Below, one piece after another: positions 7,784 to 17,233 of a DNA stretch of 64,000 bases. A model generated the notes under the pieces. That model ran no database searches, had not been told where the DNA came from, and saw nothing but the letters and a program-made list of their open reading frames with translations. The translations under genes were made by a program, and so were the position numbers. Source of the DNA: Elusimicrobiota bacterium (GTDB lineage: Bacteria > Elusimicrobiota > Elusimicrobia > FEN-1173); contig JADKIY010000006.1 of the NCBI GenBank assembly GCA_016722575.1, positions 62,001 through 126,000 on the forward strand, given 5' to 3'. Positions within the stretch are counted from its first letter, which is position 1; each line of letters begins with the position of its first letter.

Positions 7784-9028
7784 TTGATTCGGCCCGGCCT
7801 GGAGCGGATCCGGAAGGTCCTCTCCCGTTTGGGCCACCCCGAGGACTCTTTTGCCGCGGTGATCGTCGCCGGGACCAACGGCAAAGGGTCCGTCGCGGCG
7901 ATGGTCGAGTCGACCCTCCGCGCGGCGGGTCACCGCACCGGTCTTTACACCTCGCCCCATTTGATGGATCTGCGGGAACGCGTCCGTCTGGACGGCGTTC
8001 CCATTTCCAATGCCCGGTGGCGGCGGCTCGAAGCCCGTGTGCGTCGGGCCGCCCGGGGGACGGGCCTTTCCGAATTTGAAGCCCAAACGGCTCTGGCCTT
8101 TTTGGCCTTCGCCGAAGCCGGCGTGGACCTCGCGGTGTTGGAAGTGGGCCTGGGCGGCCGATGGGACGCCACCAACGCCCATCCCGCGCCGGAAGTGACC
8201 GTCGTGACCTCCATCGGGCTGGACCACCGGGAGTGGCTCGGGCCCACCCGCCGGCACATTTACCGGGAGAAGCGCGAAGTGGGGCGCGCGGGCACAGTGA
8301 TGGTTCAACACCTTCCCAGGGGATTTTGGAAGGAGAGCGATCGCTGGGCGGAAGAGACCGGCGTCCCGCTCTGGACCCTGGGCCGGGAACTTCGGGTTCG
8401 TTCAGCGCCCGGTCGAAAAGACGGCGACGGGAGAATGTCCGTTCAAGGGCCGGGGTTTCAATTTTCGAATTTGGTCGTTCCTTTTCGCGGCCCCCATCAA
8501 GTTCAAAACGCCGCCCTGGCCGTGGCGGTGTCGGCGGCCTTGATCGCCCGGGGGTGGAAAATCCCGGAGGCGGCGCTCCGTCGGGGAATCGCCGGGGCCC
8601 GTTGGCCGGGCCGTTTCGACGTGGTGGACCGCCGGGGCCCCGTGGTCCTGGACGGCGCCCACAACGCCGACGCCGCCCGGGCCCTGGCCCGGGCCTGGCG
8701 GACCTCCGCCTGGGGCCGGGAAAAAGCGACGCTTCTTTTCGGTTGCTTGAAAGACAAAGACGCCGCCGCCATGGCGAAACACCTGGCCCCCCTCGCCCGG
8801 CGGGTGTTCGTGACCGCCCTGCCCACGCCCCGGTCCCGAACGGCGGAGGAGCTTCGGCGGCTGTGGGCCCGGCGGCGCCCGACCGCGACGGTGAATAATT
8901 TAAACGACCGCCGGGAAGTCGGCGCGATCTTCGGGGCCGGTCCCGTGCTGGTCACGGGGTCCCTGTATTTGGTGGGCGAAATGATGAAACGCTTTTCAAA
9001 AAAAACGCCCGCCCGGAAAGCGGCGTAA
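7784..9028 (+). CDS. folC: Folylpolyglutamate synthase / dihydrofolate synthase FolC
   Basis: Mur-ligase-family enzyme that adds glutamate to (dihydro)folate. The P-loop AGTNGKGSVAAM lies near residue 30, followed by GLYTSPHL, the LEVGLGGRWDATNA motif and DGAHN in the C-terminal domain. TTG 7784 lies 13 bases after accD and gives 414 residues. The frame is open further upstream, but that part is an accD shadow. The N-terminus is slightly shorter than usual, and no clear ribosome site precedes it, so the exact start is uncertain. Confidence 0.93.
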   Translation: MIRPGLERIRKVLSRLGHPEDSFAAVIVAGTNGKGSVAAMVESTLRAAGHRTGLYTSPHLMDLRERVRLDGVPISNARWRRLEARVRRAARGTGLSEFEAQTALAFLAFAEAGVDLAVLEVGLGGRWDATNAHPAPEVTVVTSIGLDHREWLGPTRRHIYREKREVGRAGTVMVQHLPRGFWKESDRWAEETGVPLWTLGRELRVRSAPGRKDGDGRMSVQGPGFQFSNLVVPFRGPHQVQNAALAVAVSAALIARGWKIPEAALRRGIAGARWPGRFDVVDRRGPVVLDGAHNADAARALARAWRTSAWGREKATLLFGCLKDKDAAAMAKHLAPLARRVFVTALPTPRSRTAEELRRLWARRRPTATVNNLNDRREVGAIFGAGPVLVTGSLYLVGEMMKRFSKKTPARKAA

Positions 9029-9038
9029 GAGAGACACC

Positions 9039-9944
9039 ATGCGAAACGGATTGAGACTGGGGATTGACCTGGGCGGCACCCAGGTCAAATTGGCCCTGGT
9101 CGACGAACGGGGAGCGATTCGGAAACTTCAACGCGTCGAGACCGACCGCCGCCCGGCGGCCCTGGTCGCGGCCTTGAAGAAGGCCGTGGCCCCGTGGTTG
9201 AACCGCCCCCTGCGGGGCACCGGCGTCGGCGTGGCGGGCGACGTGGACCCCGTCAAGGGCGTCGTCCGTTTCGCCCCGAACCTCCGATGGAACAACGTTC
9301 CCCTGGCCGCCCTGTTCCGAAAGAACCGATTTCCCAAGCCGCTCTTCATCGAAAACGACGCCAACGCCGCCGCCTGGGGCGCCTATCATTTGGAATTTCG
9401 GGGGCGCGTCAAAAATTTGGTGGCCTTCACCCTGGGGACCGGCGTGGGGGGCGGGCTCATTTTGGACGGACGCCTTTACCGCGGCGCCTCCGGCACCGCC
9501 GGGGAACTGGGCCACATGGTGATCGAAGCCGACGGCGCCCCCTGCGCCTGCGGCAACCGCGGCTGCCTGGAGGCCTATTTGGGCGGGGCGGCGATGGTGG
9601 CCTGGGCCCGGCGCGAGTACCGACGGGCCGGCCGCGCGGCGGGAGAACTGGACCCCAAAATTTTGGAAGACCGCGCCCGGGCCGGGGACCGGATCGCCCG
9701 GGCCGCCTGGCAGCGGGCCTCCCGGGCGCTGGGCGTCGCTTTGGCCAACGTGCTCAATATTTTCAATCCCGAGGCGATCTTGCTCGCGGGGGGCGTGGCC
9801 CGGGGCGCGCCGCTTTTCCTTCCCGCCGCCCGCCGGGCCATGGCGGCGCGGGCCTTCGCCACCCCCGCCCGGGCGGTCAAAATATCCGTTTCGAGTCGGA
9901 GCGCCGATCTGGGCGTGGCCGGCGCGGCGCTCCTCGTTCCTTAA
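9039..9944 (+). CDS. ROK-family sugar kinase (glucokinase-like)
   Basis: A 301-residue ATP-dependent sugar kinase of the ROK group. The N-terminal phosphate-1 motif is GIDLGGTQVKLALVD; ENDANAAAWG and TLGTGVGGG are the substrate and ATP loops. The zinc site reads CACGNRGCLE near residue 170, and LLAGGV completes the fold. Glucokinase is the likeliest activity, but ROK members also phosphorylate fructose, N-acetylmannosamine and others. It begins 10 bases after folC and ends three bases before lptD. Confidence 0.88.
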   Translation: MRNGLRLGIDLGGTQVKLALVDERGAIRKLQRVETDRRPAALVAALKKAVAPWLNRPLRGTGVGVAGDVDPVKGVVRFAPNLRWNNVPLAALFRKNRFPKPLFIENDANAAAWGAYHLEFRGRVKNLVAFTLGTGVGGGLILDGRLYRGASGTAGELGHMVIEADGAPCACGNRGCLEAYLGGAAMVAWARREYRRAGRAAGELDPKILEDRARAGDRIARAAWQRASRALGVALANVLNIFNPEAILLAGGVARGAPLFLPAARRAMAARAFATPARAVKISVSSRSADLGVAGAALLVP

Positions 9945-9947
9945 TCC

Positions 9948-12071
9948 ATGACGCGAAAAGGGTTTGGGCGCGGCGCGGTGCTCGGCCTTCTTGTCCTGGG
10001 GGGGACGGCCCGGGGACGGGCCGAAGAATCCTTCGTCGTTCCAGAATCCACGGTCGCCCTGACCACCGCCACTCTCACCTGCGATTACCTGGAATTCCGG
10101 TCCACCGATAACGCCGTGATCGCCCGGGGGAACGCCGTTTTGCTCTCGAGCACCACCCGCCTGGAAGCCGACGACTTGACTCTTTACCTCTCCAGCCGGG
10201 TGGCCCAGGCCCGGGGGCACGTCTATTTGGAAGAAGGCGGCGCCCGGGTGTTGGCCGACGATATCGACTACGACTGGGGCGCTTCGACCGGGGTGCTTTC
10301 CAACATTTTCGTTCAACAGGGCCCCTGGCGCGTCTGGGCCCGTCGGGTCAAGCGATTGGGCCCGGACCTTTACCGCCTGGAGCGCGCGGCCTTCACCAGT
10401 TGCGACCTGGACCCGCCCCACTACCACTTCCGCGCCCGCCGGGCCAAATACTGGACGAAAAAGCGCCTGTCCGTCTCCAACGCCCGTTTCGCGGCGGGCC
10501 ACGACCCGGTGTTCTACTGGCCCTACTACAGCAAATCCCTGAAAGACAACCGCTGGACGTTGACGGTGGATCCGGGCAACAGCGCCCGGAACGGCTATTT
10601 CGCCAAGTCGGTATTCACCTATCCGATTTCGGACGAAACCCGGGCCAGCGTCCTCTGGGATTATTACTCCAAGTCCGGCAACGGCTACGGCGGGGAGTTC
10701 GCCTACAACCACCCGAAGGTTCGGGGGTCCGTCTCCGGCTACACCATCGAAGACCGGTTGACCAACGGCCGCCGGTGGAACGTCCGGGTGGGGCACTGGC
10801 AGCAAATCGCCCAACGCTGGTCCGTCCAATCCAACGTGGCCTTTCAAAGCGACCGGGACGTGAACAACACCTTCGTGCGGGACGATTACGACCGGGTGCG
10901 CCAGTTGGGGGAATCCAGCCTGGCCCTCACCCGGAGCGGCTCCATATTCACGTCGCGGATTTCGCTGGAGCACGATCGCTCCTTCGACGCGGACCAGAAG
11001 CGGTTCGTGACCCAGCGGACCGTCCTGCCCCAGGTGAGCGTCCAGTCCAGCCCGATTCGCCTCGGCCGCAGCAACTTTTATTTCAACACCTCGGCCAATT
11101 TCCGGAACGAATACCTTCGGCCGTCCTTGTCGGGGTTGACCCCCAACCCCATCAACCCCGATAAAGACACCTACCGCCAATACGGCGACGGCACGCTGGG
11201 TCTCAAATGGCGCCTGCCCCTCACGAAATCCCTCACCCTGGAACCCTCGGCCGGGGTGACGGAGCAATGGCAGTCCCACACCGATTCGGGAACCGTCCTG
11301 GACCCGGCGGACGTCACCCGGGGGCGGGGGTTCACCAACCTCAATTGGCGCCACCGGGTGACGCGCTCCCTGGATTACGACTTGACCCACCGCTACAAAG
11401 TCCGCTGGAGCCCCAACACCTTCCACCGGGACACCCTGGCGGCCGACCGGGGTTTGGAACAAAACGACCTGGCGTTTTTCGGCTCCTACCGGGCCGGATC
11501 GTCTTTTTGGGCCCGGGCCACGACCGCCTACGACCTTCGGGACACGCCGAACCTGAACTACCAATCGCCCCGCCAACGTTTCACGCCGCCGGCTTTGGAA
11601 GTGAGCGCCCAGCCCCGCCCCTGGGTCAAGGCGTTCCTGCGCGAAACCGTTCGGCTCTATCCCGTGCGCCAGCCCCAAACCACCGCGGCCACCCTGCGCT
11701 TCGGTTCCGACGACAAAACCTATTTTTCCAACGGAATTAGCTACAATGTCGGCCGTCCCGGAGAGCTGGATATTTCCCAGGGCGCCGCCTTTAATTTGAC
11801 GCGGGGCTGGTGGCTGTCGGGCGACGTGCAATACACCGCCACGGGCCGGGGGCATTTCCGTTACAATAAAATTGATTTCCGTGAAAAAAACCTCATCGTT
11901 CGCCGGGACCTTCACTGCTGGGTGGTTCGCGTGACCTATCGCGAGCGCCCCGGCGTCAACGAGGTCTTTTTGCGCGTCGACCTGAAAACGAATCTGGAAT
12001 TGAAGCAACGGACCGCCCTGCCCGACGAACAGCAATTCCATCCCGCCCGGGACACCCGGGACGCGTACTGA
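9948..12071 (+). CDS. lptD: LPS-assembly protein LptD (OstA) homologue
   Basis: Outer-membrane translocon that inserts lipopolysaccharide into the outer leaflet with LptE. The 707-residue protein has a signal peptide ending near RGRAEE, an LptA/OstA-like beta-jellyroll (about residues 30-150: LEADDLTLY, ARGHVYLEE, LADDIDYD), the SCDLDPPHYHFRA segment that links to the barrel, then a long beta-barrel rich in aromatic/Arg strands. Cysteines are seen near residues 44, 150 and 660, fewer than the four in E. coli. It is followed by LPS or capsule sugar genes. Confidence 0.88.
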   Translation: MTRKGFGRGAVLGLLVLGGTARGRAEESFVVPESTVALTTATLTCDYLEFRSTDNAVIARGNAVLLSSTTRLEADDLTLYLSSRVAQARGHVYLEEGGARVLADDIDYDWGASTGVLSNIFVQQGPWRVWARRVKRLGPDLYRLERAAFTSCDLDPPHYHFRARRAKYWTKKRLSVSNARFAAGHDPVFYWPYYSKSLKDNRWTLTVDPGNSARNGYFAKSVFTYPISDETRASVLWDYYSKSGNGYGGEFAYNHPKVRGSVSGYTIEDRLTNGRRWNVRVGHWQQIAQRWSVQSNVAFQSDRDVNNTFVRDDYDRVRQLGESSLALTRSGSIFTSRISLEHDRSFDADQKRFVTQRTVLPQVSVQSSPIRLGRSNFYFNTSANFRNEYLRPSLSGLTPNPINPDKDTYRQYGDGTLGLKWRLPLTKSLTLEPSAGVTEQWQSHTDSGTVLDPADVTRGRGFTNLNWRHRVTRSLDYDLTHRYKVRWSPNTFHRDTLAADRGLEQNDLAFFGSYRAGSSFWARATTAYDLRDTPNLNYQSPRQRFTPPALEVSAQPRPWVKAFLRETVRLYPVRQPQTTAATLRFGSDDKTYFSNGISYNVGRPGELDISQGAAFNLTRGWWLSGDVQYTATGRGHFRYNKIDFREKNLIVRRDLHCWVVRVTYRERPGVNEVFLRVDLKTNLELKQRTALPDEQQFHPARDTRDAY

Positions 12072-12079
12072 TAGGGCGC

Positions 12080-13105
12080 ATGAAAATTTTAGTGACGGGC
12101 GGCGCGGGCTTCATCGGGTCCCATTTCGTCAATCATTGGCTGGAAAACCACCGGAACGACCGGGTCGTCACCCTGGACAAGTTGACCTACGCGGGCGACC
12201 GGGCCAATTTGGGCGACGCCCTGAAGTCCCCGCGGCACCGGTTTTTGAAGGGGGACATCGGCCGCCGGGCCGACGTGGACCGGGCCTTGGTGGGGGCGGA
12301 GGCGGTGGTCCATTTCGCCGCCGAAACCCACGTGGACCGCTCCCTCCTGGACGCCGCGCCCTTTTTGCGCACCAACGTCGAGGGCACCCACGTGCTGGTG
12401 AACGCCGCCCGGTTGGCGGGGGTGCGGCGGTTCCTTCACGTGTCGACCGACGAGGTCTATGGTTCCGTGGAAAAGGGGCGGAGCCCCGAAACGGCGGTGT
12501 TGAATCCCACGAGCCCCTACGCCGCCTCCAAGGCCGCCTCGGACCATCTCGTTTTGGCCCAGTGGCTCACCCACGGGTTCCCGACGATCGTGACCCGGTG
12601 CACCAACAATTTCGGTCCGCGCCAGCACCCGGAAAAGTTTCTGCCGCTCTTCATCACCAACGCCCTGGACCGGCGCCCCCTGCCCCTCTACGGGAAGGGC
12701 GACAACGTGCGGAACTGGATTCACGTGCGGGACCACTGCGAGGCCCTGGAACGGGTTCTCCGACGGGGCCGGCCGGGGGGGATTTACAACATCGCGGCCG
12801 ACCGGGAATTCCGCAACATCGACGTGGCCCGGGCGATTTTAAAGGCCCTGGGCGCTCCCGCGACCCTGTTGGCCTTTGTGAAGGACCGGGCCGGCCACGA
12901 CCGCCGCTACGCCCCCGACGCCGGAAAAATACGGCGGGAACTGGGTTGGCGGATCCGTCGGCCCTTTGAGCGGGAATTGCCCGGTTTGATCGAATGGTAC
13001 CGGTCCCAGGAACCCTGGTGGCGGCGGGTGAAGGATCGATCCTTCGGCGCCTATTACCAAAAACAATACGGCGGCCGCCTCCCCAAGAACAAGGAGAAGT
13101 CATGA
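12080..13105 (+). CDS. rfbB: dTDP-glucose 4,6-dehydratase (RmlB/RfbB)
   Basis: Short-chain dehydrogenase-type enzyme converting dTDP-glucose to dTDP-4-keto-6-deoxyglucose. The NAD loop is GGAGFIGSHF at the N-terminus, and VVHFAAETHVDRS, the catalytic STDEVYG and YAASKAASDHL with NFGPRQHPEKF follow in order; these match RmlB better than generic epimerases. It has 341 residues. The ATGA overlap with the UDP-glucose dehydrogenase gene links the two sugar-nucleotide enzymes. No other rml genes are in the window, so the final sugar is unknown. Confidence 0.9.
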   Translation: MKILVTGGAGFIGSHFVNHWLENHRNDRVVTLDKLTYAGDRANLGDALKSPRHRFLKGDIGRRADVDRALVGAEAVVHFAAETHVDRSLLDAAPFLRTNVEGTHVLVNAARLAGVRRFLHVSTDEVYGSVEKGRSPETAVLNPTSPYAASKAASDHLVLAQWLTHGFPTIVTRCTNNFGPRQHPEKFLPLFITNALDRRPLPLYGKGDNVRNWIHVRDHCEALERVLRRGRPGGIYNIAADREFRNIDVARAILKALGAPATLLAFVKDRAGHDRRYAPDAGKIRRELGWRIRRPFERELPGLIEWYRSQEPWWRRVKDRSFGAYYQKQYGGRLPKNKEKS

Positions 13106-14424
13106 AACCCAAACACGTAGCGGTCGTCGGCACGGGATACGTGGGCCTGGTCACCGGGGCCTGCCTGGCGGACATCGGACATCGGGTCGTCTGCGTCGAC
13201 GCGGACAAGGCCAAAGTGGCGACCTTGAAAAAGGGCGGCTTGCCCATCTACGAACCGGGTTTGGACGCGGTGGTGGCCGCCAACCGCAAAAAAGGCCGGC
13301 TCTCCTTCACGGGCGATTTGAAAGAGGCCATGAAGTCGGCGGAATTGGTCTTCATCGCCGTGAACACCCCGCCGCTCCCCAACGGCGAAGCCGATTTGTC
13401 CTTCGTGGAGACCGTCGCGCGCCAGGTGGCGCAAAACCTCCACCGCTACACCGTCATCGTCGAGAAGTCCACGGTGCCGGTCAACACCGGCGCCAAGGTC
13501 CGCCAGACCCTCCGCCTGCACGGTAAAAAAGGCGTGGAGTTCGACGTGGTTTCGAACCCCGAATTTCTGCGGGAAGGCACCGCCGTCCAGGACTTTTCAA
13601 AACCCGACCGCATCGTGGTGGGGGTCGAATCCGAACGGGCCGAAAAAGTGATGCGGGAGCTCTACGCCCCCATCAAGGCGCCCTTCGTCGTGACCGACAT
13701 CAAAAGCGCGGAGCTAATCAAGCACGCCTCCAATTCCTTCCTGGCGACCAAAATTTCCTTCATCAACGCCGTGGCCGCCCTCTGCGAACGGGTCGGGGCC
13801 GACGTGTCCCTGGTGGCCAAGGGGATGGGCTACGACGCCCGGATCGGGGCCTCCTTCCTTCGGGCGGGGTTGGGCTACGGCGGGTCCTGCTTTCCCAAGG
13901 ACGTGAGCGCTTTCATTAAAATGGCCGAAGGGGTGGGGGTGGATTTTAAACTTCTCAAGGCGGTGCGGGAGATCAACGAACACCAGCGCCATTGGGCGGT
14001 GGAGCGCCTTCGGCAAGCCCTTTGGAATTTGCGGGGGAAAACCGTGGCCGTCTGGGGGCTGGCCTTTAAGCCCGACACCGACGATTTGCGAAACGCCCCC
14101 GCCCTGGACATCATCCACGCCCTCCAGGCCGAAGGGTGCAAGGTGAACGCCCACGATCCCGTGGCCATGGAAAAGGCCGGCCCGCTCCTGCCGGGGGTCC
14201 GCTTCGTCAAATCCCCTCTGGACGCCGTTCGGGAGGCCGACGCCCTTCTGGTCGCCACCGAGTGGAAAGAGTACAAGGCCATCGAACTTTCCCGCGTCAA
14301 AGCCCTTTTGCGCACGCCGGTTCTCGTCGACGGACGAAACCTCTTCGATCCCGCCGCCGCCGCGGCCTTGGGCTTCCTTTACCACAGCGTGGGCCGGGGT
14401 TCCGCGGGACTCGCCGGTCACTAA
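13102..14424 (+). CDS. ugd: UDP-glucose 6-dehydrogenase
   Basis: Oxidises UDP-glucose twice to UDP-glucuronate for surface polysaccharide. ATG 13102 overlaps the rfbB stop, has AAGGAGA upstream, and gives 440 residues. The NAD loop is VVGTGYVGLVTGACLAD, the EKSTVPVNTG segment follows, and the catalytic cysteine is C263 in GGSCFPKD. The C-terminal domain carries WGLAFKPDTDDLRNAP, typical of the family. The related UDP-N-acetyl-mannosamine dehydrogenases are less likely given the motif spacing. Confidence 0.93.
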   Translation: MKPKHVAVVGTGYVGLVTGACLADIGHRVVCVDADKAKVATLKKGGLPIYEPGLDAVVAANRKKGRLSFTGDLKEAMKSAELVFIAVNTPPLPNGEADLSFVETVARQVAQNLHRYTVIVEKSTVPVNTGAKVRQTLRLHGKKGVEFDVVSNPEFLREGTAVQDFSKPDRIVVGVESERAEKVMRELYAPIKAPFVVTDIKSAELIKHASNSFLATKISFINAVAALCERVGADVSLVAKGMGYDARIGASFLRAGLGYGGSCFPKDVSAFIKMAEGVGVDFKLLKAVREINEHQRHWAVERLRQALWNLRGKTVAVWGLAFKPDTDDLRNAPALDIIHALQAEGCKVNAHDPVAMEKAGPLLPGVRFVKSPLDAVREADALLVATEWKEYKAIELSRVKALLRTPVLVDGRNLFDPAAAAALGFLYHSVGRGSAGLAGH

Positions 14425-14478
14425 CGCGGTTCTTTAAAATCCACTGAAACGATCTTGCAACACTTTGGCCGACCCGCC

Positions 14479-14507
14479 TTGACAGGGGGGGGAGGCCGGA
14501 CTATACT
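14479..14507 (+). promoter_or_regulatory. Strong sigma-70-type promoter with G8 tract in the spacer
   Basis: TTGACA at 14479-14484 and TATACT at 14502-14507 are separated by exactly 17 bases. The first eight spacer bases are all G. It lies about 70 bases upstream of the HTH-receiver regulator. Confidence 0.8.
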
Positions 14508-14530
14508 TATTTTTCGAGGGGAAGCTTAAG

Positions 14531-14557
14531 TTGTACAAGTTACACTAATTACACTAC
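14531..14557 (+). promoter_or_regulatory. Three tandem 9-base repeats, probable operator
   Basis: TTGTACAAG, TTACACTAA and TTACACTAC stand head to tail with no gaps. The last two share eight of nine bases, and all three share five positions. They lie downstream of the predicted transcription start and 19 bases before the regulator's ATG. MerR-like excisionase-type proteins such as BldC bind direct repeats, so autoregulation is plausible but unproven. Confidence 0.55.
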
Positions 14558-14576
14558 GGATTTTTGGGGGCTTCCG

Positions 14577-15191
14577 ATGCGGGAGAAGCGGGAGCGGGTG
14601 TTCACCACTTTTCAAATCGCCGAGATGTGCAGCGTCCGCCCCACGACGGTCATTAAGTGGGCCAATCAGCAACGGATCAAAGCCTACACCACCCCAGGGG
14701 GGCATCGGCGAGTGCTGGAATCGGACTTCCTCGAGTTTCTCAAGAAATACAACCTTCCCATCCCCATGGAACTGGGCGCGGGCCGCCGCCGGGTGTTGGT
14801 GGTGGAAGACGAAACGGATTTGGGCCAATTGCTGGTCCGCTCCCTTCAACGCGCCTCCAAGGATTTGGACGTCCGCTGGACCCGCGACGGCGTCGAAGCC
14901 CTCTTGGACATCGGCAAAACCCCCCCCGATCTTGTTTTGTTGGACGTCGCCATGCCCTTGGTGGACGGAACCCGCGTTTTGGCCACTCTCCGGTCGGATC
15001 CCAAAACCCAGGGCGTCAAGGTCATCGGCATGACGGGCCAGCGTCTGACCAACGAACGGCTCGAAGCCTTTAAAAAGAACAGCCACGCTTTTTTCCTCAA
15101 ACCCTTTAAAATGGCCGATGTGCTGACGTCGGCCATGGACCTGCTGGGCCTCCTCCCGGCCGCCAAACTTAAAACGGTGGGGGCGCACTGA
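14577..15191 (+). CDS. Excisionase-type HTH fused to response-regulator receiver domain
   Basis: A 204-residue regulator with the usual domain order reversed: DNA binding first, receiver second. Residues about 9-60 form a MerR/BldC-like winged helix (FTTFQIAEMCSVRPTTVIKW, then PGGHRRV). Residues about 73-195 form a CheY-like receiver with VVEDETD, the phospho-acceptor region LVLLDVAMP, GMTG and the conserved Lys in FFLKPF. It is probably a phosphorylation-controlled regulator. It is followed two bases later by a TPP enzyme, its likely operon partner. No cognate kinase is adjacent. Confidence 0.85.
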   Translation: MREKRERVFTTFQIAEMCSVRPTTVIKWANQQRIKAYTTPGGHRRVLESDFLEFLKKYNLPIPMELGAGRRRVLVVEDETDLGQLLVRSLQRASKDLDVRWTRDGVEALLDIGKTPPDLVLLDVAMPLVDGTRVLATLRSDPKTQGVKVIGMTGQRLTNERLEAFKKNSHAFFLKPFKMADVLTSAMDLLGLLPAAKLKTVGAH

Positions 15192-15192
15192 C

Positions 15193-17061
15193 ATGTCCAC
15201 CCGCGATCGATCCAAAAATCCCGTTCCCAAGTCCCAACCCCATCGTTCGACGATCAAAGAAATCGCCACCGCCGCGGCTTCGGTCCCCGTGCCGGCCGTC
15301 TTGCCGACCGTTCTGCCGGGGGCGGCGCCCGAAACCCTGCCCGCCGTCCAAATGTTGCTGGCCTATTTGGAGCAGGAGGGCGTGGACACGATTTTCGGCA
15401 TTCCCGGCGGTCCCCTGATGCCCTTGTATGAGGGCATTTTCGACCGCGGGAAAATGCGCCCCATCATCACCAAGCACGAAGAAGGCGCCGCCTTCATGGC
15501 CGACGGTTACGCCCGGGTGTCCGGGCGCCTGGGGGTCTGTTGCACCACCACCGGCCCCGGCGCCACCAACGCCATGACGGGCGTGGCCTGCGCCTTTCGC
15601 GATTCCGTTCCCATCCTAATTTTAACCGCCCAAATCGCCTTGGCCGCCTTCGGCAAGGGCGCGGCCCAGGAAAGCTCGCCTTTGGGCATCGACATCGTCG
15701 ACATGTATAAGGACCTGACCAAGGCCAGCGTGATGCTCATGGCCCCGGAGAAAATCGCCGAATTGACCCGGCACTTGCTTCGCACGGGCCTGTCCGGCCG
15801 CCCGGGCCCCATCCATTTAAGCCTCCCCGCCGACATGGTGAAACGTCCGGTTCCGGTGGACCTTCGGACGCCGTCCCAGTATCGGCCCCAGGCCGAGGTG
15901 TTCGACCGCCGGTCGGTGAAGGAAGCCGCCAAACTTTTGCTCCGCGCCCATCGTCCCGCCATTTTGGCGGGGTACGGCGTGCATCTCTCTCGGGCCTACG
16001 ATGAACTTAAAGTGTTGGCCGAACGCCTCAAAATCCCGGTGGCCACGACGCCCAAAGCCAAAGGGGTGTTTCCCGAAGACCACATTTTGTCCCTGGGCAT
16101 TTTCGGATTGGCCGGCTCGCCCCAGGCGGACGCGGTTCTCCTCTCCGACGAAACGGACTTGGTCTTGGCCATCGGCACCAGCTTCAGCGAAGCGGGCTCC
16201 CACGCCTGGGACCCCCGCTTTATGAACGGGAAGGAACTGATGCACATCGACGTGGACCCCCGGGAAATCGGAAAAAATTTCCCCGTGAAGGTCGGCTTGG
16301 TGGGCGACGCCAAACAAGTCCTTCTGGAATTGAACTATCAAATTGAGCGCGACTCCCGTTGGTTGGACACCACCATGGATTTCGGCTACCGCCTGGCCGC
16401 GGTGCGGGCCCTGAAGGCCATGCACCCCCGCATCATGGACGCCAAGAGCATGGAGGACGAATCCCTGCCCCTTCGGCCTCAACGCGTGATCGCCGAAATG
16501 CGCCGGGCCCTCCCCGACAACGCCATCGTTTTCTGCGACATCGGCAATGTCATGGCCTGGGCCCTCCACTATTTCCCCGTCCGGGAACCCGGAACCTTCT
16601 TCATCAACATGGGCTTCGGCTCCATGGGCCACGCGGTGGCCGGGGCCATCGGCGGGAAAGTGGCCGCCAAAGACCGCCCCGTGGTGGCCCTCGTGGGCGA
16701 CGGGGCCTTTGCCATGAACGGCATGGAAGTTCACACCGCCGTGGAAAACGATATCCCCGTCGTTTGGCTGGTCATGAACAACGGCGGGCACGGCATGGTC
16801 CACGTCGGCGAAACGCTTCAATTCAAAGGCAAGTTCAACACGGCCCAGTTCAATCAACGTTTGGACGTGGCGAAAATCGCCGACGCGGTGGGGGCTCTGT
16901 CTTTTGTGGTGGATCGCGCGGGCGATACCGAAAAAGCCCTTCGCCAGGCCCTGGCTTCGGGACGCCCCTGCGTTATCGATGTTCGCACCGATCCGGAAGC
17001 GATGCCGCCCACCGGCATTCGTTTGGCGACGCTGGAACGTTTTTTCCAGGGCCGGGGATAA
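15193..17061 (+). CDS. Thiamine-diphosphate enzyme, acetolactate synthase large-subunit-like
   Basis: A 622-residue member of the POX/AHAS family. The three domains are visible: an N-terminal Pyr domain with TKHEEGAAFMADGYAR (catalytic Glu) and TGPGATNAMTG, a central domain (about 240-385), and a C-terminal PP domain with the TPP motif beginning VGDGAFAMNGME and ending VMNN. A roughly 45-residue low-complexity Ala/Pro-rich extension precedes the core, unusual for AHAS. No ilvN-type small subunit follows. Acetolactate synthase is the best guess; other 2-keto acid decarboxylases remain possible. A hairpin terminator follows. Confidence 0.8.
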   Translation: MSTRDRSKNPVPKSQPHRSTIKEIATAAASVPVPAVLPTVLPGAAPETLPAVQMLLAYLEQEGVDTIFGIPGGPLMPLYEGIFDRGKMRPIITKHEEGAAFMADGYARVSGRLGVCCTTTGPGATNAMTGVACAFRDSVPILILTAQIALAAFGKGAAQESSPLGIDIVDMYKDLTKASVMLMAPEKIAELTRHLLRTGLSGRPGPIHLSLPADMVKRPVPVDLRTPSQYRPQAEVFDRRSVKEAAKLLLRAHRPAILAGYGVHLSRAYDELKVLAERLKIPVATTPKAKGVFPEDHILSLGIFGLAGSPQADAVLLSDETDLVLAIGTSFSEAGSHAWDPRFMNGKELMHIDVDPREIGKNFPVKVGLVGDAKQVLLELNYQIERDSRWLDTTMDFGYRLAAVRALKAMHPRIMDAKSMEDESLPLRPQRVIAEMRRALPDNAIVFCDIGNVMAWALHYFPVREPGTFFINMGFGSMGHAVAGAIGGKVAAKDRPVVALVGDGAFAMNGMEVHTAVENDIPVVWLVMNNGGHGMVHVGETLQFKGKFNTAQFNQRLDVAKIADAVGALSFVVDRAGDTEKALRQALASGRPCVIDVRTDPEAMPPTGIRLATLERFFQGRG

Positions 17062-17182
17062 CGGTTGAGGGCGGACCCGGAAGCACCATGAGTCCTCGCC
17101 GAAACCGACCGTCTTGGGTGGTGGGACCCCATCTTCTTCCCCCGTCTCCGTTCGACGATCACGATTTGGTTTTGGCTTTCGA

Positions 17183-17211
17183 GCCGCGCCCCTTGGGCGC
17201 GGCTTTTTTTT
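17183..17211 (+). terminator. Rho-independent terminator after the TPP enzyme
   Basis: A nine-pair stem, GCCGCGCCC with GGGCGCGGC and a three-base CTT loop, is followed by eight T. It closes the regulator-TPP enzyme transcript. Confidence 0.9.
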
Positions 17212-17233
17212 CGCGGGAAAGGGGGAATCACTG

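Noticed and set aside
8952..12041. A 1029-codon open frame on the minus strand across lptD
   Set aside because: Its translation is Gly/Pro/Arg/Val-rich with no motifs, and it opposes a clear LptD gene. It is a high-GC shadow frame.
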